A DNA stretch of 64,000 nucleotides from ZC4RG35 sp040878345 (lineage in GTDB: Bacteria > Actinomycetota > Acidimicrobiia > Spongiisociales > ZC4RG35), in NCBI GenBank assembly GCA_040878345.1, contig JBBDML010000026.1, positions 7,805 to 71,804 on the forward strand, written 5' to 3'. The notes under the pieces were generated by a model. It was not told the DNA's origin. It made no database searches and was given only the letters and a program-made list of their open reading frames with translations. Shown piece after piece: positions 33,050 through 42,943 of this stretch (the first letter of the stretch is position 1; the number at the start of each line of letters is the position of its first letter). The position numbers and the translations under genes are program-made.

Positions 33050-34205
33050 TCCCTCGATGAGGAGTGTGGTACCAGCCTCCCACGCGGGTCGAGACCACCC
33101 GGATCGGGAGCCAAAGGGCTGCGAGCAAGGCGAGCAGCGGGTACCTGACCAGTTGCCTTCCGGGCACGCCTTCTCGGGCCAGGAAGGGGATCGGCTGTAA
33201 CACTTGGACCGCGGTCGCCGAGGCCCACACCTGCCATGGCAGCAGCCATTCCGACTGGGTGAGGGCGGCGCCAACGGTGAGGAGCCCCGACACCAGGGCC
33301 ACGAAGGACCGCCCGGGTTGAACCAACCTGATCGCCATGTCGAGCCGGTCCGGCGACAGTCCACCACCCAGGAGACCGCCCAGGTGGCGCCGGCGGGCGG
33401 CGCGCTTGCCGGCCATCCAACGGGCCCGCTGCCTCACCGCCGCCTGGAGGCTCCTTGGCTTCTCGTCGGCGATCCGCACGTCGTGGACCCACTCGACGCG
33501 ATGACCGGCGAGGAGCAGCCTCACCCCTAGGTCCTGGTCCTCGGTCAATGAGGTGGCGAACCCCCCGGCATCGGCGATGGCTCGGGAGGTGATCGCCATC
33601 CCGGTACCACCCAGGTCGGCCGACCAGCCCAGGTTGCTCCGGGCCAACTGGACCATCCGGTTCCCCGCCCAATAGGACAGGGCCGAGGCCTCGGCCAGCA
33701 GGGATCCCTTCGCCTCGGTCACGTCGAGATAACACTGCAGCGCCTGGTGGCCGGCATCGATCTCATCGGCGATGCGGCGAAGCGCCTCGGGCGGCACACG
33801 ATTGTCGGCGTCGAACACCACCAGAGCCTCGTCCTCGTCGAGAGGGTGGTTCTCCAGGTACCAGGCGAGTGCGGCGCCCTTCCCACCTTCACCCTCGACA
33901 CGCTCCGCCACCTCCACACCCCGGGCCCGGGCCATCTTGACGGTCTCGTCGCGGGAACGGTCGGCGAGGACCCACACGTCGCGGAGATCGTCCGGGTAGT
34001 CCACCCTGGCCAGGTCTCCGAGCAGGGAGGCTATGACCTTCGCCTCGTCGTGGGCCGGGACAACCACCCTGAGCCGGCGCCTGCCCGATCCGGGCCCGGC
34101 CGGGTCACGGTCGGGCCATCCCCAGAGGGCGGTGACCGCGTTGTAGAGGGCGAGGAGGATCAGCGTTGCCTGTGCCACGAGCCCGGCGAGCCTTAGCATT
34201 CGCAC
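33012..34205 (-). CDS. Family 2 membrane glycosyltransferase (BcsA/NodC-like)
   Basis: 397 residues. An N-terminal membrane helix, then a GT2 domain with VVVPAHDEAKVIASLLGD, VVFDADNRVPPEAL (DxD-type), GTGMAITSRAI and the TEDQDLGVRLLLAGHRVEW...RQRARWMAGK (QxxRW-like) processive motif, and C-terminal helices. Such enzymes often make beta-linked polymers. The start is GTG at 34205 or ATG at 34199. Divergent from wecB, with 20 nt between starts. Confidence 0.9.
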   Translation of the reverse strand: MRMLRLAGLVAQATLILLALYNAVTALWGWPDRDPAGPGSGRRRLRVVVPAHDEAKVIASLLGDLARVDYPDDLRDVWVLADRSRDETVKMARARGVEVAERVEGEGGKGAALAWYLENHPLDEDEALVVFDADNRVPPEALRRIADEIDAGHQALQCYLDVTEAKGSLLAEASALSYWAGNRMVQLARSNLGWSADLGGTGMAITSRAIADAGGFATSLTEDQDLGVRLLLAGHRVEWVHDVRIADEKPRSLQAAVRQRARWMAGKRAARRRHLGGLLGGGLSPDRLDMAIRLVQPGRSFVALVSGLLTVGAALTQSEWLLPWQVWASATAVQVLQPIPFLAREGVPGRQLVRYPLLALLAALWLPIRVVSTRVGGWYHTPHRGTTPSDDEPGPAP

Positions 34206-34225
34206 CGAGGCTAGAGCCGGAGCAC

Positions 34226-35338
34226 ATGCAAGACCACGTCATCGATATGCCGCTGAGATCTGTCGCCGTCGTGCTGGGGACCCGCCCCGAGATCATCAAG
34301 CTGGCGAATGTGATCAGGGTGCTGGGCTCGGCGGCGAGGGTGATCCACACCGGCCAGCACTACGACTTCGGGCTCTCGGCATCGTTCCTCGACTCCTTCG
34401 GCATCGGGGAGCCCTCCCGTTTCCTCGGGATCGGCGGCAAGACCCGGGCCCAACAGATCGGTCAGGCGGTGAACGCCCTCAGCGGGGTGTTCGAGGAGTC
34501 ACCCCCGGCGGTCCTCGTGGTGCAGGGTGACACCAACACCACGATGGCGGGCGCTCTGGCGGCCAACGCCCTCGAGATCCCACTGGTCCATGTGGAGGCG
34601 GGTCTGAGGAGCCACGACCGGAGGATGCCCGAGGAGCACAATCGCGTGGTCACCGACCATCTCGGCGACCTGCTGTGCGCTCCGACCGAGCTCAACCGGC
34701 ACAACCTCCTTTCGGAAGGGATCGACTCATCCCGGGTCTTGGTCACCGGAAACACCGTGGTCGAGGCGGTCCAGCAACTGATGCCGGCGCCGGCCCAGCG
34801 AGCCGCCCTGCTGGGGGGGTACGGGCTCGGGCCCGGCGAGTTCGTCCTCTCCACCTTCCATCGCCCCGAGAACGTCGACGACGCCGATCGATTCTCCACC
34901 ATCGTCAAGCAGCTGTCGTCGCTGCCCTACGCGGTGGTCCTTCCCTTACACCCCAGGTCGAGGGACCGGGCCGCCCGCTTCGGCCTCGACCGAGACCTCG
35001 AGGCGATCAAGGTGATCGACCCGATCGGCTACCGGGACTTCCTCGGGCTCAGCGCAGAGTCTGCGTTCCTCGTCTCGGACTCCGGCGGGATCCAGGAGGA
35101 GGCATCCATCTACAAGCGCCCGGTGGTGGTGGTGCGTCGCAGCACCGAGAGACCCGAGGTCCTGGGCACCTTTGCCCGTCTGGTCGAGCCGGACCACATC
35201 GGAGCCACGGTGTCGTCCTGGTTGGCCGACCTAGCAGGGATTCATCATGAATTGAGCGAACTCCCCAGCCCGTACGGCGATGGCAGCGCCTCGGATCGGA
35301 TCGTCGGCGCCCTCGAGGAGCTGGTCGAGGGTGGTTGA
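34226..35338 (+). CDS. wecB: UDP-N-acetylglucosamine 2-epimerase (non-hydrolysing)
   Basis: 370 residues from the ATG at 34226 (a GGAG lies 9 nt upstream; the frame is open further but would overlap the divergent gene). GTRPEIIKLANVI, GDTNTTMAGALAAN, HVEAGLRSHDRRMPEEHNR and SDSGGIQEEASIYKRP are all WecB signatures. It supplies UDP-ManNAc for surface polysaccharide. The next gene starts within its 3' end. Confidence 0.94.
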   Translation: MQDHVIDMPLRSVAVVLGTRPEIIKLANVIRVLGSAARVIHTGQHYDFGLSASFLDSFGIGEPSRFLGIGGKTRAQQIGQAVNALSGVFEESPPAVLVVQGDTNTTMAGALAANALEIPLVHVEAGLRSHDRRMPEEHNRVVTDHLGDLLCAPTELNRHNLLSEGIDSSRVLVTGNTVVEAVQQLMPAPAQRAALLGGYGLGPGEFVLSTFHRPENVDDADRFSTIVKQLSSLPYAVVLPLHPRSRDRAARFGLDRDLEAIKVIDPIGYRDFLGLSAESAFLVSDSGGIQEEASIYKRPVVVVRRSTERPEVLGTFARLVEPDHIGATVSSWLADLAGIHHELSELPSPYGDGSASDRIVGALEELVEGG

Positions 35339-36338
35339 CCGCATCCGGAGACGAAAGCTCGAGCCCCGGGCACGCCCACCCGTGACCTCGTTCCTCGACT
35401 GGGGAGACGTCGCCGGAGAGCCGGTCGTCCAGATCTGTCACCCGGATTGGAGGGGGGTGAGGACCGTCACCTATGCCTTCCGCGCCCCGGTGGTCGAGTG
35501 CGCCGATCTCGGGGTGTGGGGCGAGGAGCTCGCCACACTGATTCGGGAAGCGTCGCCAGCCTGTGTCGTCATCCAGGGATGGCCTCCCGGGGCGGATGGG
35601 TTTGCCCGGCTACTGGCCGGTGGTGGGATCCGGGTCAAATGCGTCCTCCACTCCTCGCCGGCCCAGCACGGGGGTGAGCCCGGTGAGGCCGCGGTTGCCG
35701 ACGAGGTGCTGGGTCTCGCCCGTGAGGGGGTGTTGGATGGGGTGGGGATGGTCAAGGCCGGCGTTGCCGAGGCATTCACCAGGCTGGGCTATCCGGTCAC
35801 TCATGTGCCCAATCGCGCCCCGGTCCTCCCAGACGCCGAGCCCGTCGACCTGGGGCCCGGATTTCACGTCGGGGTCTTCGCCGAGCCGTTCTGGCGCAAG
35901 AACGTGACCACCCAGCTGCTGGCGGTAGCCCTGTTGGAGGGTCGGGCCCACGTGATCAGGAGACCTCCCAACAATTACCTCCAAGGGCTCGAGATGGTGG
36001 AGCACGGTGAGCTGCCACATGCGGAGTTCACGGCCCTCCAGGGCTCGGTCGACCTGAACCTCTATGTGACTCTCTCCGAATGCCATCCCGCCAGCCCCCA
36101 AGAGTCCTACCTGAGCGGTGTCCCCTGTCTCATGTCCCGCACCTCATCGGTCTTCCGGGACGATCCGGTGTTATGGGAGTTGACCACCATGGCCGAGCTC
36201 GACAACCCGTCGGCGATAGCCCGGGCGGCCGTAACCCTGCTTGACGCCAGATCTGAGGCTGTGGAGAGGGCACGTGTGTGGATAGGAAGGGCCGACACAG
36301 AGGCCACTGAGCGCTGGGCAGCATTCGTCGACGCCTGA
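35331..36338 (+). CDS. Glycosyltransferase (GT4-like)
   Basis: 335 residues from the GTG at 35331, which overlaps the wecB stop by 8 nt. The C-terminal half has the layout of a GT-B enzyme (HVGVFAEPFWRKNVTTQLLA, VTLSECHPASPQESYLSGVP where the Glu/Ser phosphate region is expected). The N-terminal half is less conserved. Acts with wecB in glycan synthesis; donor unknown. Confidence 0.75.
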   Translation: MVDRIRRRKLEPRARPPVTSFLDWGDVAGEPVVQICHPDWRGVRTVTYAFRAPVVECADLGVWGEELATLIREASPACVVIQGWPPGADGFARLLAGGGIRVKCVLHSSPAQHGGEPGEAAVADEVLGLAREGVLDGVGMVKAGVAEAFTRLGYPVTHVPNRAPVLPDAEPVDLGPGFHVGVFAEPFWRKNVTTQLLAVALLEGRAHVIRRPPNNYLQGLEMVEHGELPHAEFTALQGSVDLNLYVTLSECHPASPQESYLSGVPCLMSRTSSVFRDDPVLWELTTMAELDNPSAIARAAVTLLDARSEAVERARVWIGRADTEATERWAAFVDA

Positions 36339-36344
36339 TCGCTC

Positions 36345-38063
36345 TTACACCGGATGGATCCGGCGATCGGCGCACGCCAGTGGAGCCGTGGCGCGAGACT
36401 TGCCCACCGCATAGGCCAGATCGGTGCGCAGATACCCACCGGAAGCCTCGTGGACGCGATGGTTGGTCAGGGCCTCGGGCACAAGGCCGATCCGTCCGCC
36501 TGCAGCGACGATCTGGGACCAGAAGTGCCAGTCCTCGCAGTAGAGGAAGGCGAGCTCGGGTACGAACCTGATCCCAAGATCACGCACCCTCATGTCCACG
36601 AGCCCCGAGGTGGAGACGATGGAGTTCTCGCGCACACCGACACGGGCGTCGAACGGCGGCTTCGCCTCGACGCCCTCGTAGGCACCGAAGAAGCGGGTCC
36701 AGCTGGCCACAGCCCACAGACCTTCGTCGGATCTTAGGGCGGTGGCGCATCGTTCCAGGTATGTGGGCTCGAGGGTGTCGTCGGCGTCGAGGAGAAGGAA
36801 GCTATCGCCGGTCATCTCGCCGAGGGCCCGGTTGCGGGCGACACAGACACCCCGATGCTCGCCCTCGAGAGCCCTGATCCGACCGTCGCGCTCTGCCCAC
36901 ATCCTGAGTGCCTCGGTCACCTCGGGCGACGCCGAGCCGTCGTCGACCAGCACTATCTCGGTCGGTGCCAGGTGCTGTGCCATCACCGACTCGATGCACT
37001 CGTCGAGATAGTCCACGTCCCTGAAGATCGGAATGCCCACCGAGATCCGTCGTGCTCGATCCGGGTTGGGACGCGGCGACTCGGGGATCTCCGTCCTCTC
37101 CAGTAGGCGCGGAGTTGGTGTCGATCCCCGCAAGATCGAAACCAGATCGTCGACACTCTCCCAGCGGGCCGCTCCGGGCCACAGTCGTACGCCGACCGAT
37201 CCATCTGGTACCGCGAGGGGGACCCCCTCCTCGTGAAAGTTGACGGTGGAGACGTCGGGTGGCCAGTAGGGATCGCCGACGACGAGGAGATCGGGCCGGT
37301 TGCTCGGCAGGTCTCCGCGCTGCACCCTAGGCCCGAGCACCTCCCTGACGTGACGCAACGCTTCCCAGGCGGTGCCGTTCCAGATCGTGTCCTCCGTGTC
37401 ACCGTTGGACAGTGTGACCGTGACACCCTCAACGGTGCTCACCGCCCTGAGGATGTCCCCGGATCTGCCTCTCCTGCTCACCATCCCCGGAACCCACACT
37501 GTGACCGAGGGTCTCAAGGACTCAGGTGTTGCCGAGCTCAGGGGTTCCCCGATGAGCTCGGAGACCACGCCCAGCCGGGCGAGCTCCTCCACGGCCCGAT
37601 CCGAAGTGGCCAACACCCTGTTGGAGAGCCGGTACTGAACGATCTCCCAATCGATGGCGTGCTCCAAAGGCGAGGTGAGGCCGGCGTGGGTGCCGCCGGT
37701 CAGACGGAGCTCCAGGAAGGCGGAATCGGCGGCGACGGTCCACACCGACCTCCGCTGTGCCTCGGGGAGGCTGGGTTGTTCGAGGGCGAACACGCCGAGG
37801 AGCCCGCCCAGGTCGGAGGCGATGACCACGTCTCCTGGCTTGGTCGCCCGGGTTAGGTGCCTCGCCACTCGCCAGGAGCGGAGGAGCTGCTCCGGCGTGT
37901 GCTTGAAGAGGCCCTCTGCTCCTCTCCCTTTGCGATCGCGCCGGGGAACTCGGTGGTGGTCGACACCGATGGCTGTCCAGTCGTCCCCGCGTAGGGCGTT
38001 TCGAGCGTAGGCGAGTGTGGCCGAATCGCGGGCCTCATCGGAGGTAACCAGATAGGTGGTCAT
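36345..38063 (-). CDS. Two-domain glycosyltransferase (GT-B-like + GT2)
   Basis: 572 residues. An N-terminal GT-B-like region (about 1-330) with weak motifs, then a clear GT2 domain (ISVGIPIFRDVDYLDECIES, LVDDGSASPEV, LLLDADDTLEPTYLERC, YCEDWHFWSQIVAAG). Last gene of the rhamnose/export operon; its ATG overlaps the rmlD stop by 1 nt (TGATG). Probably a chain-building transferase using dTDP-rhamnose or another sugar (inference). Confidence 0.82.
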   Translation of the reverse strand: MTTYLVTSDEARDSATLAYARNALRGDDWTAIGVDHHRVPRRDRKGRGAEGLFKHTPEQLLRSWRVARHLTRATKPGDVVIASDLGGLLGVFALEQPSLPEAQRRSVWTVAADSAFLELRLTGGTHAGLTSPLEHAIDWEIVQYRLSNRVLATSDRAVEELARLGVVSELIGEPLSSATPESLRPSVTVWVPGMVSRRGRSGDILRAVSTVEGVTVTLSNGDTEDTIWNGTAWEALRHVREVLGPRVQRGDLPSNRPDLLVVGDPYWPPDVSTVNFHEEGVPLAVPDGSVGVRLWPGAARWESVDDLVSILRGSTPTPRLLERTEIPESPRPNPDRARRISVGIPIFRDVDYLDECIESVMAQHLAPTEIVLVDDGSASPEVTEALRMWAERDGRIRALEGEHRGVCVARNRALGEMTGDSFLLLDADDTLEPTYLERCATALRSDEGLWAVASWTRFFGAYEGVEAKPPFDARVGVRENSIVSTSGLVDMRVRDLGIRFVPELAFLYCEDWHFWSQIVAAGGRIGLVPEALTNHRVHEASGGYLRTDLAYAVGKSRATAPLACADRRIHPV

Positions 38064-38905
38064 CAGAACCCGAGCCCAAGGAGACCCTCGACGACGGAGG
38101 GAAGCGAGTCCCGATAGTGCGGCAATGAAGCGATCCCCAGGTCCTCGAGCCGCTCGCTGTCGAGCATCGAGTTGGCGGGACGCCGAGCCGGTCGCGGCGA
38201 CTCCGAGGTGGTGGTTGCGATCACTCTCGAATCGTCCATACCGGCGAGCCCGGCAATGTCGCGTGCCAGATCGAACCAGGTGGTGTCAGTGTGGTTGGTG
38301 AGGTGGAGGAGCCCGCTGGCGTTGGCGCGGACACACTCCATCGCGGTCTTCGCCAGATCGGTTGCGATGGTGGGCCGACCTCTCTGGTCGTCGACCACCC
38401 GCGCCTCCCCACGTCTGATAAGCCCGAGAATGGTCGCCGCGAAGTTGCGATGTGTCGCAGAAAGGAGCCACGACGTTCGCACGACCAATGTGGCCGGGTT
38501 CACGCCCAGCGCACGTCGCTCACCCTCCAGCTTGGTCCGCCCGTATGCCGACAGGGGGTTGGGCAGGTCCGACTCCACGTAGGGCGTGTCCTTGGTGCCG
38601 TCGAAGACATAGTCGGTCGAGAAGGTGACCAGTGCCGCCCCGTGTTCTCCCGCGGCCTGCGCCAGCCTGGCCACCGCCTCGGCGTTGATGAGCCGCGCAG
38701 CGGCCTCATCACCCTCGGCCCTGTCGACCGCCGTGTGAGCGGCACAGTTGATGATGAGCTCGGGTCGCTCCCCCTTCACCCATGACGGGATCGACTCGGG
38801 ATCGGACATGTCCAGCGAGCTTCGGCTCACCGCAACGGCCGACTCGCCGAGAAGCCGGGTGAAGGCCGTTCCCAGCTGTCCTGTCGCGCCGAGGACGGCG
38901 ATCAT
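38063..38905 (-). CDS. rmlD: dTDP-4-dehydrorhamnose reductase
   Basis: 280 residues. NAD(P)-binding GATGQLGTAFTRLL, the NCAAHTAVDRAE segment, STDYVFDG and YGRTKLEGE (Tyr-x3-Lys). Final step of dTDP-L-rhamnose synthesis. The ATG overlaps the rmlA stop by 4 nt. Confidence 0.96.
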   Translation of the reverse strand: MIAVLGATGQLGTAFTRLLGESAVAVSRSSLDMSDPESIPSWVKGERPELIINCAAHTAVDRAEGDEAAARLINAEAVARLAQAAGEHGAALVTFSTDYVFDGTKDTPYVESDLPNPLSAYGRTKLEGERRALGVNPATLVVRTSWLLSATHRNFAATILGLIRRGEARVVDDQRGRPTIATDLAKTAMECVRANASGLLHLTNHTDTTWFDLARDIAGLAGMDDSRVIATTTSESPRPARRPANSMLDSERLEDLGIASLPHYRDSLPSVVEGLLGLGF

Positions 38906-39780
38906 CGACCCGAGATTCCGTCTCCGAGCACTCGCTCCAGATAGTCCCGGTACGTCGACGACGGCAGGTCAGCCACGAGACGCGTCATCTGCGCACGGTC
39001 CACGAAGCCCTGTTGGTAGACGATCTCCTCCAGGCAGGCGATCTTGAGCCCCTGTCTGTGCTCGATGGTGGCGATGAAGTTGGCAGCGTCGAGGAGACTG
39101 TCGTGGGTCCCACTGTCTAGCCAGGCGATGCCCCGCCCGAGACGCACCGTACTGAGATTCCCCTTCTCCATGTAGGCCCGGTTCACGTCGGTGATCTCCA
39201 GCTCCCCGCGGTCGGAGGGCGTGAGCCCTTTGGCGATTTCGACGACGTTCTCGTCGTAGATGTAGAGCCCCGGAATCGCCAGATTGGATTTGGGCTCAGC
39301 CGGTTTCTCCTCCAGAGACACTGCCATGCCACGATCGTCCACCTCGACCACGCCGTAGTGCTGGGGGTCGCTCACTGGGTATCCGAAGATGACCGCACCC
39401 TCGACGAAGCCGCTGACGATCTCCGTCAGGCCCAGGTTCCCATAGAAGATGTTGTCTCCCAGGATCAGCGCGACGTGCTTGCCGTCGATGAAGTCCTCGC
39501 CCACGAGGAACGCTTCGGCGATCCCGCCTGGGTTTTCCTGCACCGCGTAGCGGAAAGAGACCCCCCACTTGGCGCCGTCACCGAGGAGATCTACGAGACG
39601 CGGGGTGTCACGTGGGGTAGAGATGATCAGGATGTCACTTAACCCGGCCCCGAAGAGGGTCGCCAGGGGGTAGTAGATCATCGGCTTGTCGTAGACCGGT
39701 TGGAGCTGCTTGCTCGCCACTCTGGTGATGGGATCGAGGCGGGTCCCGGCTCCGCCCGCCAGCACGATGCCCTTCATCAT
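38902..39780 (-). CDS. rmlA: Glucose-1-phosphate thymidylyltransferase
   Basis: 292 residues from the ATG at 39780 (overlapping the rmlB stop by 4 nt; a second ATG follows immediately). LAGGAGTRLDPITRVASKQL, ILGDNIFYG, EEKPAEPKS and WLDSGTHDSLL are classic RmlA motifs. It makes dTDP-glucose. Confidence 0.96.
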   Translation of the reverse strand: MMKGIVLAGGAGTRLDPITRVASKQLQPVYDKPMIYYPLATLFGAGLSDILIISTPRDTPRLVDLLGDGAKWGVSFRYAVQENPGGIAEAFLVGEDFIDGKHVALILGDNIFYGNLGLTEIVSGFVEGAVIFGYPVSDPQHYGVVEVDDRGMAVSLEEKPAEPKSNLAIPGLYIYDENVVEIAKGLTPSDRGELEITDVNRAYMEKGNLSTVRLGRGIAWLDSGTHDSLLDAANFIATIEHRQGLKIACLEEIVYQQGFVDRAQMTRLVADLPSSTYRDYLERVLGDGISGR

Positions 39781-40745
39781 GTGGAGCCTTTGAGAGGGCG
39801 CCACCAATCCTCGCGACGCCGATACCACTCGATCGTCTCCGCAAGCCGATCCACGAAGCGATGAGCGGGCTCCCAGCCGAGGGAGCGAACCTTCGATGAG
39901 TCCACGGCGTACCTCAAGTCGTGTCCGAGCCGATCAGGGACCCATTCGATCCATGAGTCGTCGTAATCGAACGCCTCCAGGATCGCCTTCGTCAGCTCAA
40001 CGTTGGGCAACTGGGCGTTGGCGCCTATGTTGTAGATCTCACCCGGCTCAGCCTTCCCGACGAGGAGATTCAACGCCGAGCAGTGGTCCTCGACGTGGAG
40101 CCAGTCCCGCTCGTTGAGCCCGGTCCCGTAGAGGGGCACTTTCTTACTCTCGATGAGGTTGGTCACGAAGAGAGGGATTACCTTCTCGGGGAACTGATAG
40201 GGGCCGTAGTTGTTGGTGCACCTGGTGACAACTACATCGCTGCCAAAGGTGGTGTGATAGGAGAGGGCCAGGAGGTCGGACCCCGCCTTGGAGGATGAGT
40301 AAGGGGAGGACGGGTCGAGCGGCGCGTCCTCCGGGGCGAATCCGGTGGCGATGGACCCGTACACCTCGTCGGTGGACACGTGGATGAAACGTGACACGCC
40401 GTGACGTTGGGCCGCGTCGAGAAGCACACCGGTGCCCACCACGTTCGTCTCCAGGAATGGGGCCGGCCCTGTGATCGACCGGTCGACATGGCTCTCCGCA
40501 GCGAAATGGACGACCACGTCGTGGCCCGCCATGACATTGTCGACGAGTTCCTTGTCGCGGATGTCACCCTTGACGAGGGTGTGCTGAGGGACGGACTCGA
40601 GCTCATGGACCGTCGCCAGGACGCCGGCGTAGGTGAGGGCGTCCAGGTTGGTGATCGCAGCATCCGGTTCGTGTTTCACCAGATATCTGATGAAGTTCGA
40701 CCCGATGAATCCGGCGCCGCCGGTGATCAGATATCTTCGGCTCAT
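39777..40745 (-). CDS. rmlB: dTDP-glucose 4,6-dehydratase
   Basis: 322 residues. GGAGFIGSNFIRYLV, HFAAESHVDRSI, STDEVYG, SPYSSSKAGSDLL (Tyr-x3-Lys), RCTNNYGPYQFPEK. Second step of dTDP-rhamnose synthesis. Starts 6 nt after the rmlC stop. Confidence 0.97.
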   Translation of the reverse strand: MSRRYLITGGAGFIGSNFIRYLVKHEPDAAITNLDALTYAGVLATVHELESVPQHTLVKGDIRDKELVDNVMAGHDVVVHFAAESHVDRSITGPAPFLETNVVGTGVLLDAAQRHGVSRFIHVSTDEVYGSIATGFAPEDAPLDPSSPYSSSKAGSDLLALSYHTTFGSDVVVTRCTNNYGPYQFPEKVIPLFVTNLIESKKVPLYGTGLNERDWLHVEDHCSALNLLVGKAEPGEIYNIGANAQLPNVELTKAILEAFDYDDSWIEWVPDRLGHDLRYAVDSSKVRSLGWEPAHRFVDRLAETIEWYRRREDWWRPLKGST

Positions 40746-40751
40746 CTCACC

Positions 40752-41363
40752 TCAGTCGAAGAGCTCAGCTCCGAGGACGCCCGGTGCGGCGGCGTCCTTC
40801 GCGGAGAGGACCGGCGGGGTGTCGCCCAAGGGCCAGGCGATTCCGATATCCGGATCGTCCCAACGCAACGAGCGATCCAGAGCAGGAGCGTAATAGGCGG
40901 TGGTCTTGTAGAGGATCTCTGCCCATTCGGAGAGGACGAGGAAGCCGTGGGCGTACCCCGGCGGGACCCAGAACTGGGTGCGGTTCTCGGCGCTCAACTC
41001 GTGACCCTGCCAGGTCAGGAAGCCGGCGCTGGAGCGTCGGATATCGACGGCCACGTCGTAAACCACACCGTGAACCACACGGACGAGCTTGCCCTGGGCG
41101 GCCGGCTCGAGTTGATAGTGGAGGCCGCGGAGCACGTTTCGGGCGGAACGGGAGTGATTGTCCTGGACGAACTCCACGTGATGACCGGCGAGCCGGTCGA
41201 ACTTCTCTTGGTTGTACGCCTCGAAGAAGAATCCGCGGCTGTCGCTATGGACAAGCGGATCGAACAACACAGGCTCGATAAGTCCATTATCTGCACGAGC
41301 TGACCCGTCGTGAGAGTCGGCAGCTGCGTCCATGTGTGGTGAAGCCGCGCGCTCCGTCTTCAT
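40752..41363 (-). CDS. rmlC: dTDP-4-dehydrorhamnose 3,5-epimerase
   Basis: 203 residues, cupin fold. DSRGFFFEAYNQEKF, FVQDNHSRSARNVLRGLHYQ (catalytic His) and WVPPGYAHGFLVLSE are diagnostic. A non-conserved N-terminal extension of about 25 residues precedes the core; a later ATG (residue 11) is an alternative start. The first ATG overlaps the ATPase stop by 4 nt. Confidence 0.96.
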   Translation of the reverse strand: MKTERAASPHMDAAADSHDGSARADNGLIEPVLFDPLVHSDSRGFFFEAYNQEKFDRLAGHHVEFVQDNHSRSARNVLRGLHYQLEPAAQGKLVRVVHGVVYDVAVDIRRSSAGFLTWQGHELSAENRTQFWVPPGYAHGFLVLSEWAEILYKTTAYYAPALDRSLRWDDPDIGIAWPLGDTPPVLSAKDAAAPGVLGAELFD

Positions 41364-42097
41364 ATGGAGTCCTCATAAGCTGCCACGACCTCGTGGCATG
41401 GCCCCAGCATTTTGAGACGTCCGTGGTCAAGCCAAAGAACCCGATCGGCCATGGCCCGCATGGTTGACAGTGAGTGTGAGACGAGAACCACAGTAACTCC
41501 CAGTCCCATGAGCTCTTCCATTCGGGCGGTCGATTTGCGCCGGAATCGCTCGTCGCCAACGGAGAGGACCTCGTCTACCAACAAGATGTCCGGGATCACG
41601 TCCGTGGCTATGGCAAAAGCCAGTCGCGAGTTCATTCCGGTGCTGTAATTGCGGAGGGGAACGTCGAGATAGTCAACCAGCTCTGCCCACTCGGCTATGG
41701 GTCCCACGCGCTCACGCATGAAGGACGGTTCGCGCCCGAGCAGAGTCCCGAACAAGACGATGTTTTCCCGGCCGGTCATCTCGGGGTTCATGCCCCCGGT
41801 GAGTTCGATCAGAGGTGAAACTAGGCCGCGGACGATGACTCGCCCACTGGTAGGGGCAAGGACTCCGGCCAAGACCTTCAACAGAGTGCTCTTTCCCGCC
41901 CCATTGGGTCCAATCACGCCCAGGACCTCCCCGGGTGCGATCTCGAACGACACGCCATCCAATGCCCAGACCGTCTCGTACACGACCTGTCTCTTCAGGA
42001 GATTGATAGCGAACTCTTTGACGGTCCCCGCACGATCCCTGGCCATGCGATAAGCCAGGCGGATATCGGTGGCGGTGATCGTCGGCTCAGAGTTCAC
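41360..42097 (-). CDS. Polysaccharide ABC exporter ATPase (Wzt/TagH-like)
   Basis: 245 residues. Walker A GPNGAGKST, the exporter-type GLVSPLIELTGGMNPEMTGREN, the signature region YSTGMNSRLAFAIA (atypical, as in Wzt/TagH) and Walker B ILLVDEVLSVGD. It lacks the C-terminal sugar-binding domain of long Wzt proteins. Energises export of a polysaccharide by the permease encoded just upstream (4-nt overlap). Confidence 0.93.
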   Translation of the reverse strand: MNSEPTITATDIRLAYRMARDRAGTVKEFAINLLKRQVVYETVWALDGVSFEIAPGEVLGVIGPNGAGKSTLLKVLAGVLAPTSGRVIVRGLVSPLIELTGGMNPEMTGRENIVLFGTLLGREPSFMRERVGPIAEWAELVDYLDVPLRNYSTGMNSRLAFAIATDVIPDILLVDEVLSVGDERFRRKSTARMEELMGLGVTVVLVSHSLSTMRAMADRVLWLDHGRLKMLGPCHEVVAAYEDSI

Positions 42098-42927
42098 ATC
42101 ATCACCGCAGCGCTCTTCCAGCTACGCGAGAAGACCCACACCCCCAACATGAGCACTGCAATCGAGCTCACAGACATATACGTGATGTTCCAGGCTGGCG
42201 GAAAGGCACCCTCATAGACGAAGGAGCGAAAGACCACCAGATAGCTGTACAAAGGGTTGATGTGAATGAATCGCAGGAGGTTCTCGGGGATGATCTCTAT
42301 CGGGTAGAACGTAGGCACCAGCCAGATGACGAGTTGGAGGAGGACCCTGACGAAGTCCAACACGTCATAGAAGTGGATCGCGGCCGACGCGATCAGCATG
42401 CCGAAGCCCGTTACCAGGAGCAACATGGCCAGGGCGGGAATGGGCACGAACACCACGGTCCACGGTATGCCCCAACCAGTCGCCAGTTGGACCAGGAGCA
42501 GGATGGTTATGCCGATGAGGAAGTTCACCCCTGCGGCGAGGGCCGCGGTGACTGAGAAGACCTCACCCGGCACCCGGATCTTGCTCAGGATCCCCCTCGA
42601 ACCCAGCAGCGATGAGCCGCCGGCCAGTGCTCCCTGAGAGAAGAAGACCGAGATGAGCAAGACGCCAGAAAGCAGATACACGACGAAAGGGACGTCGCTG
42701 CCGGTGGTGCGTGGGAAGATGGCCGAGAAGACAAACCAGAAGACGAGTGTGGTCAGGAGTGGGTTGAGAATGGTCCACCAGACTCCGAGGACAGACCTCT
42801 TGTATCGGACTGTGAGGTCACGAGCCACAAGTAGACGGATGAGCGACCGATTCCGCCAGATGTTGCGGAAAGGCTGGATGATTCCACCGGTGCTGGTCGC
42901 CGAGTCGTAGATAGGTGTCGTGGTCAA
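42094..42927 (-). CDS. Polysaccharide ABC exporter permease (Wzm/TagG-like)
   Basis: 277 residues with six predicted membrane helices. LLVARDLTVRYKRSVLGVWW near the N-terminus and WLVPTFYPIEIIP near the C-terminus are hallmarks of the ABC-2 polysaccharide exporters. The start appears to be TTG at 42927. First gene of the seven-gene operon down to 36345. Divergent from the sulfatase-like gene, 16 nt apart, so both promoters overlap here. Confidence 0.93.
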   Translation of the reverse strand: MTTTPIYDSATSTGGIIQPFRNIWRNRSLIRLLVARDLTVRYKRSVLGVWWTILNPLLTTLVFWFVFSAIFPRTTGSDVPFVVYLLSGVLLISVFFSQGALAGGSSLLGSRGILSKIRVPGEVFSVTAALAAGVNFLIGITILLLVQLATGWGIPWTVVFVPIPALAMLLLVTGFGMLIASAAIHFYDVLDFVRVLLQLVIWLVPTFYPIEIIPENLLRFIHINPLYSYLVVFRSFVYEGAFPPAWNITYMSVSSIAVLMLGVWVFSRSWKSAAVMM

Positions 42928-42943
42928 ATTGCATGCAGCCTAA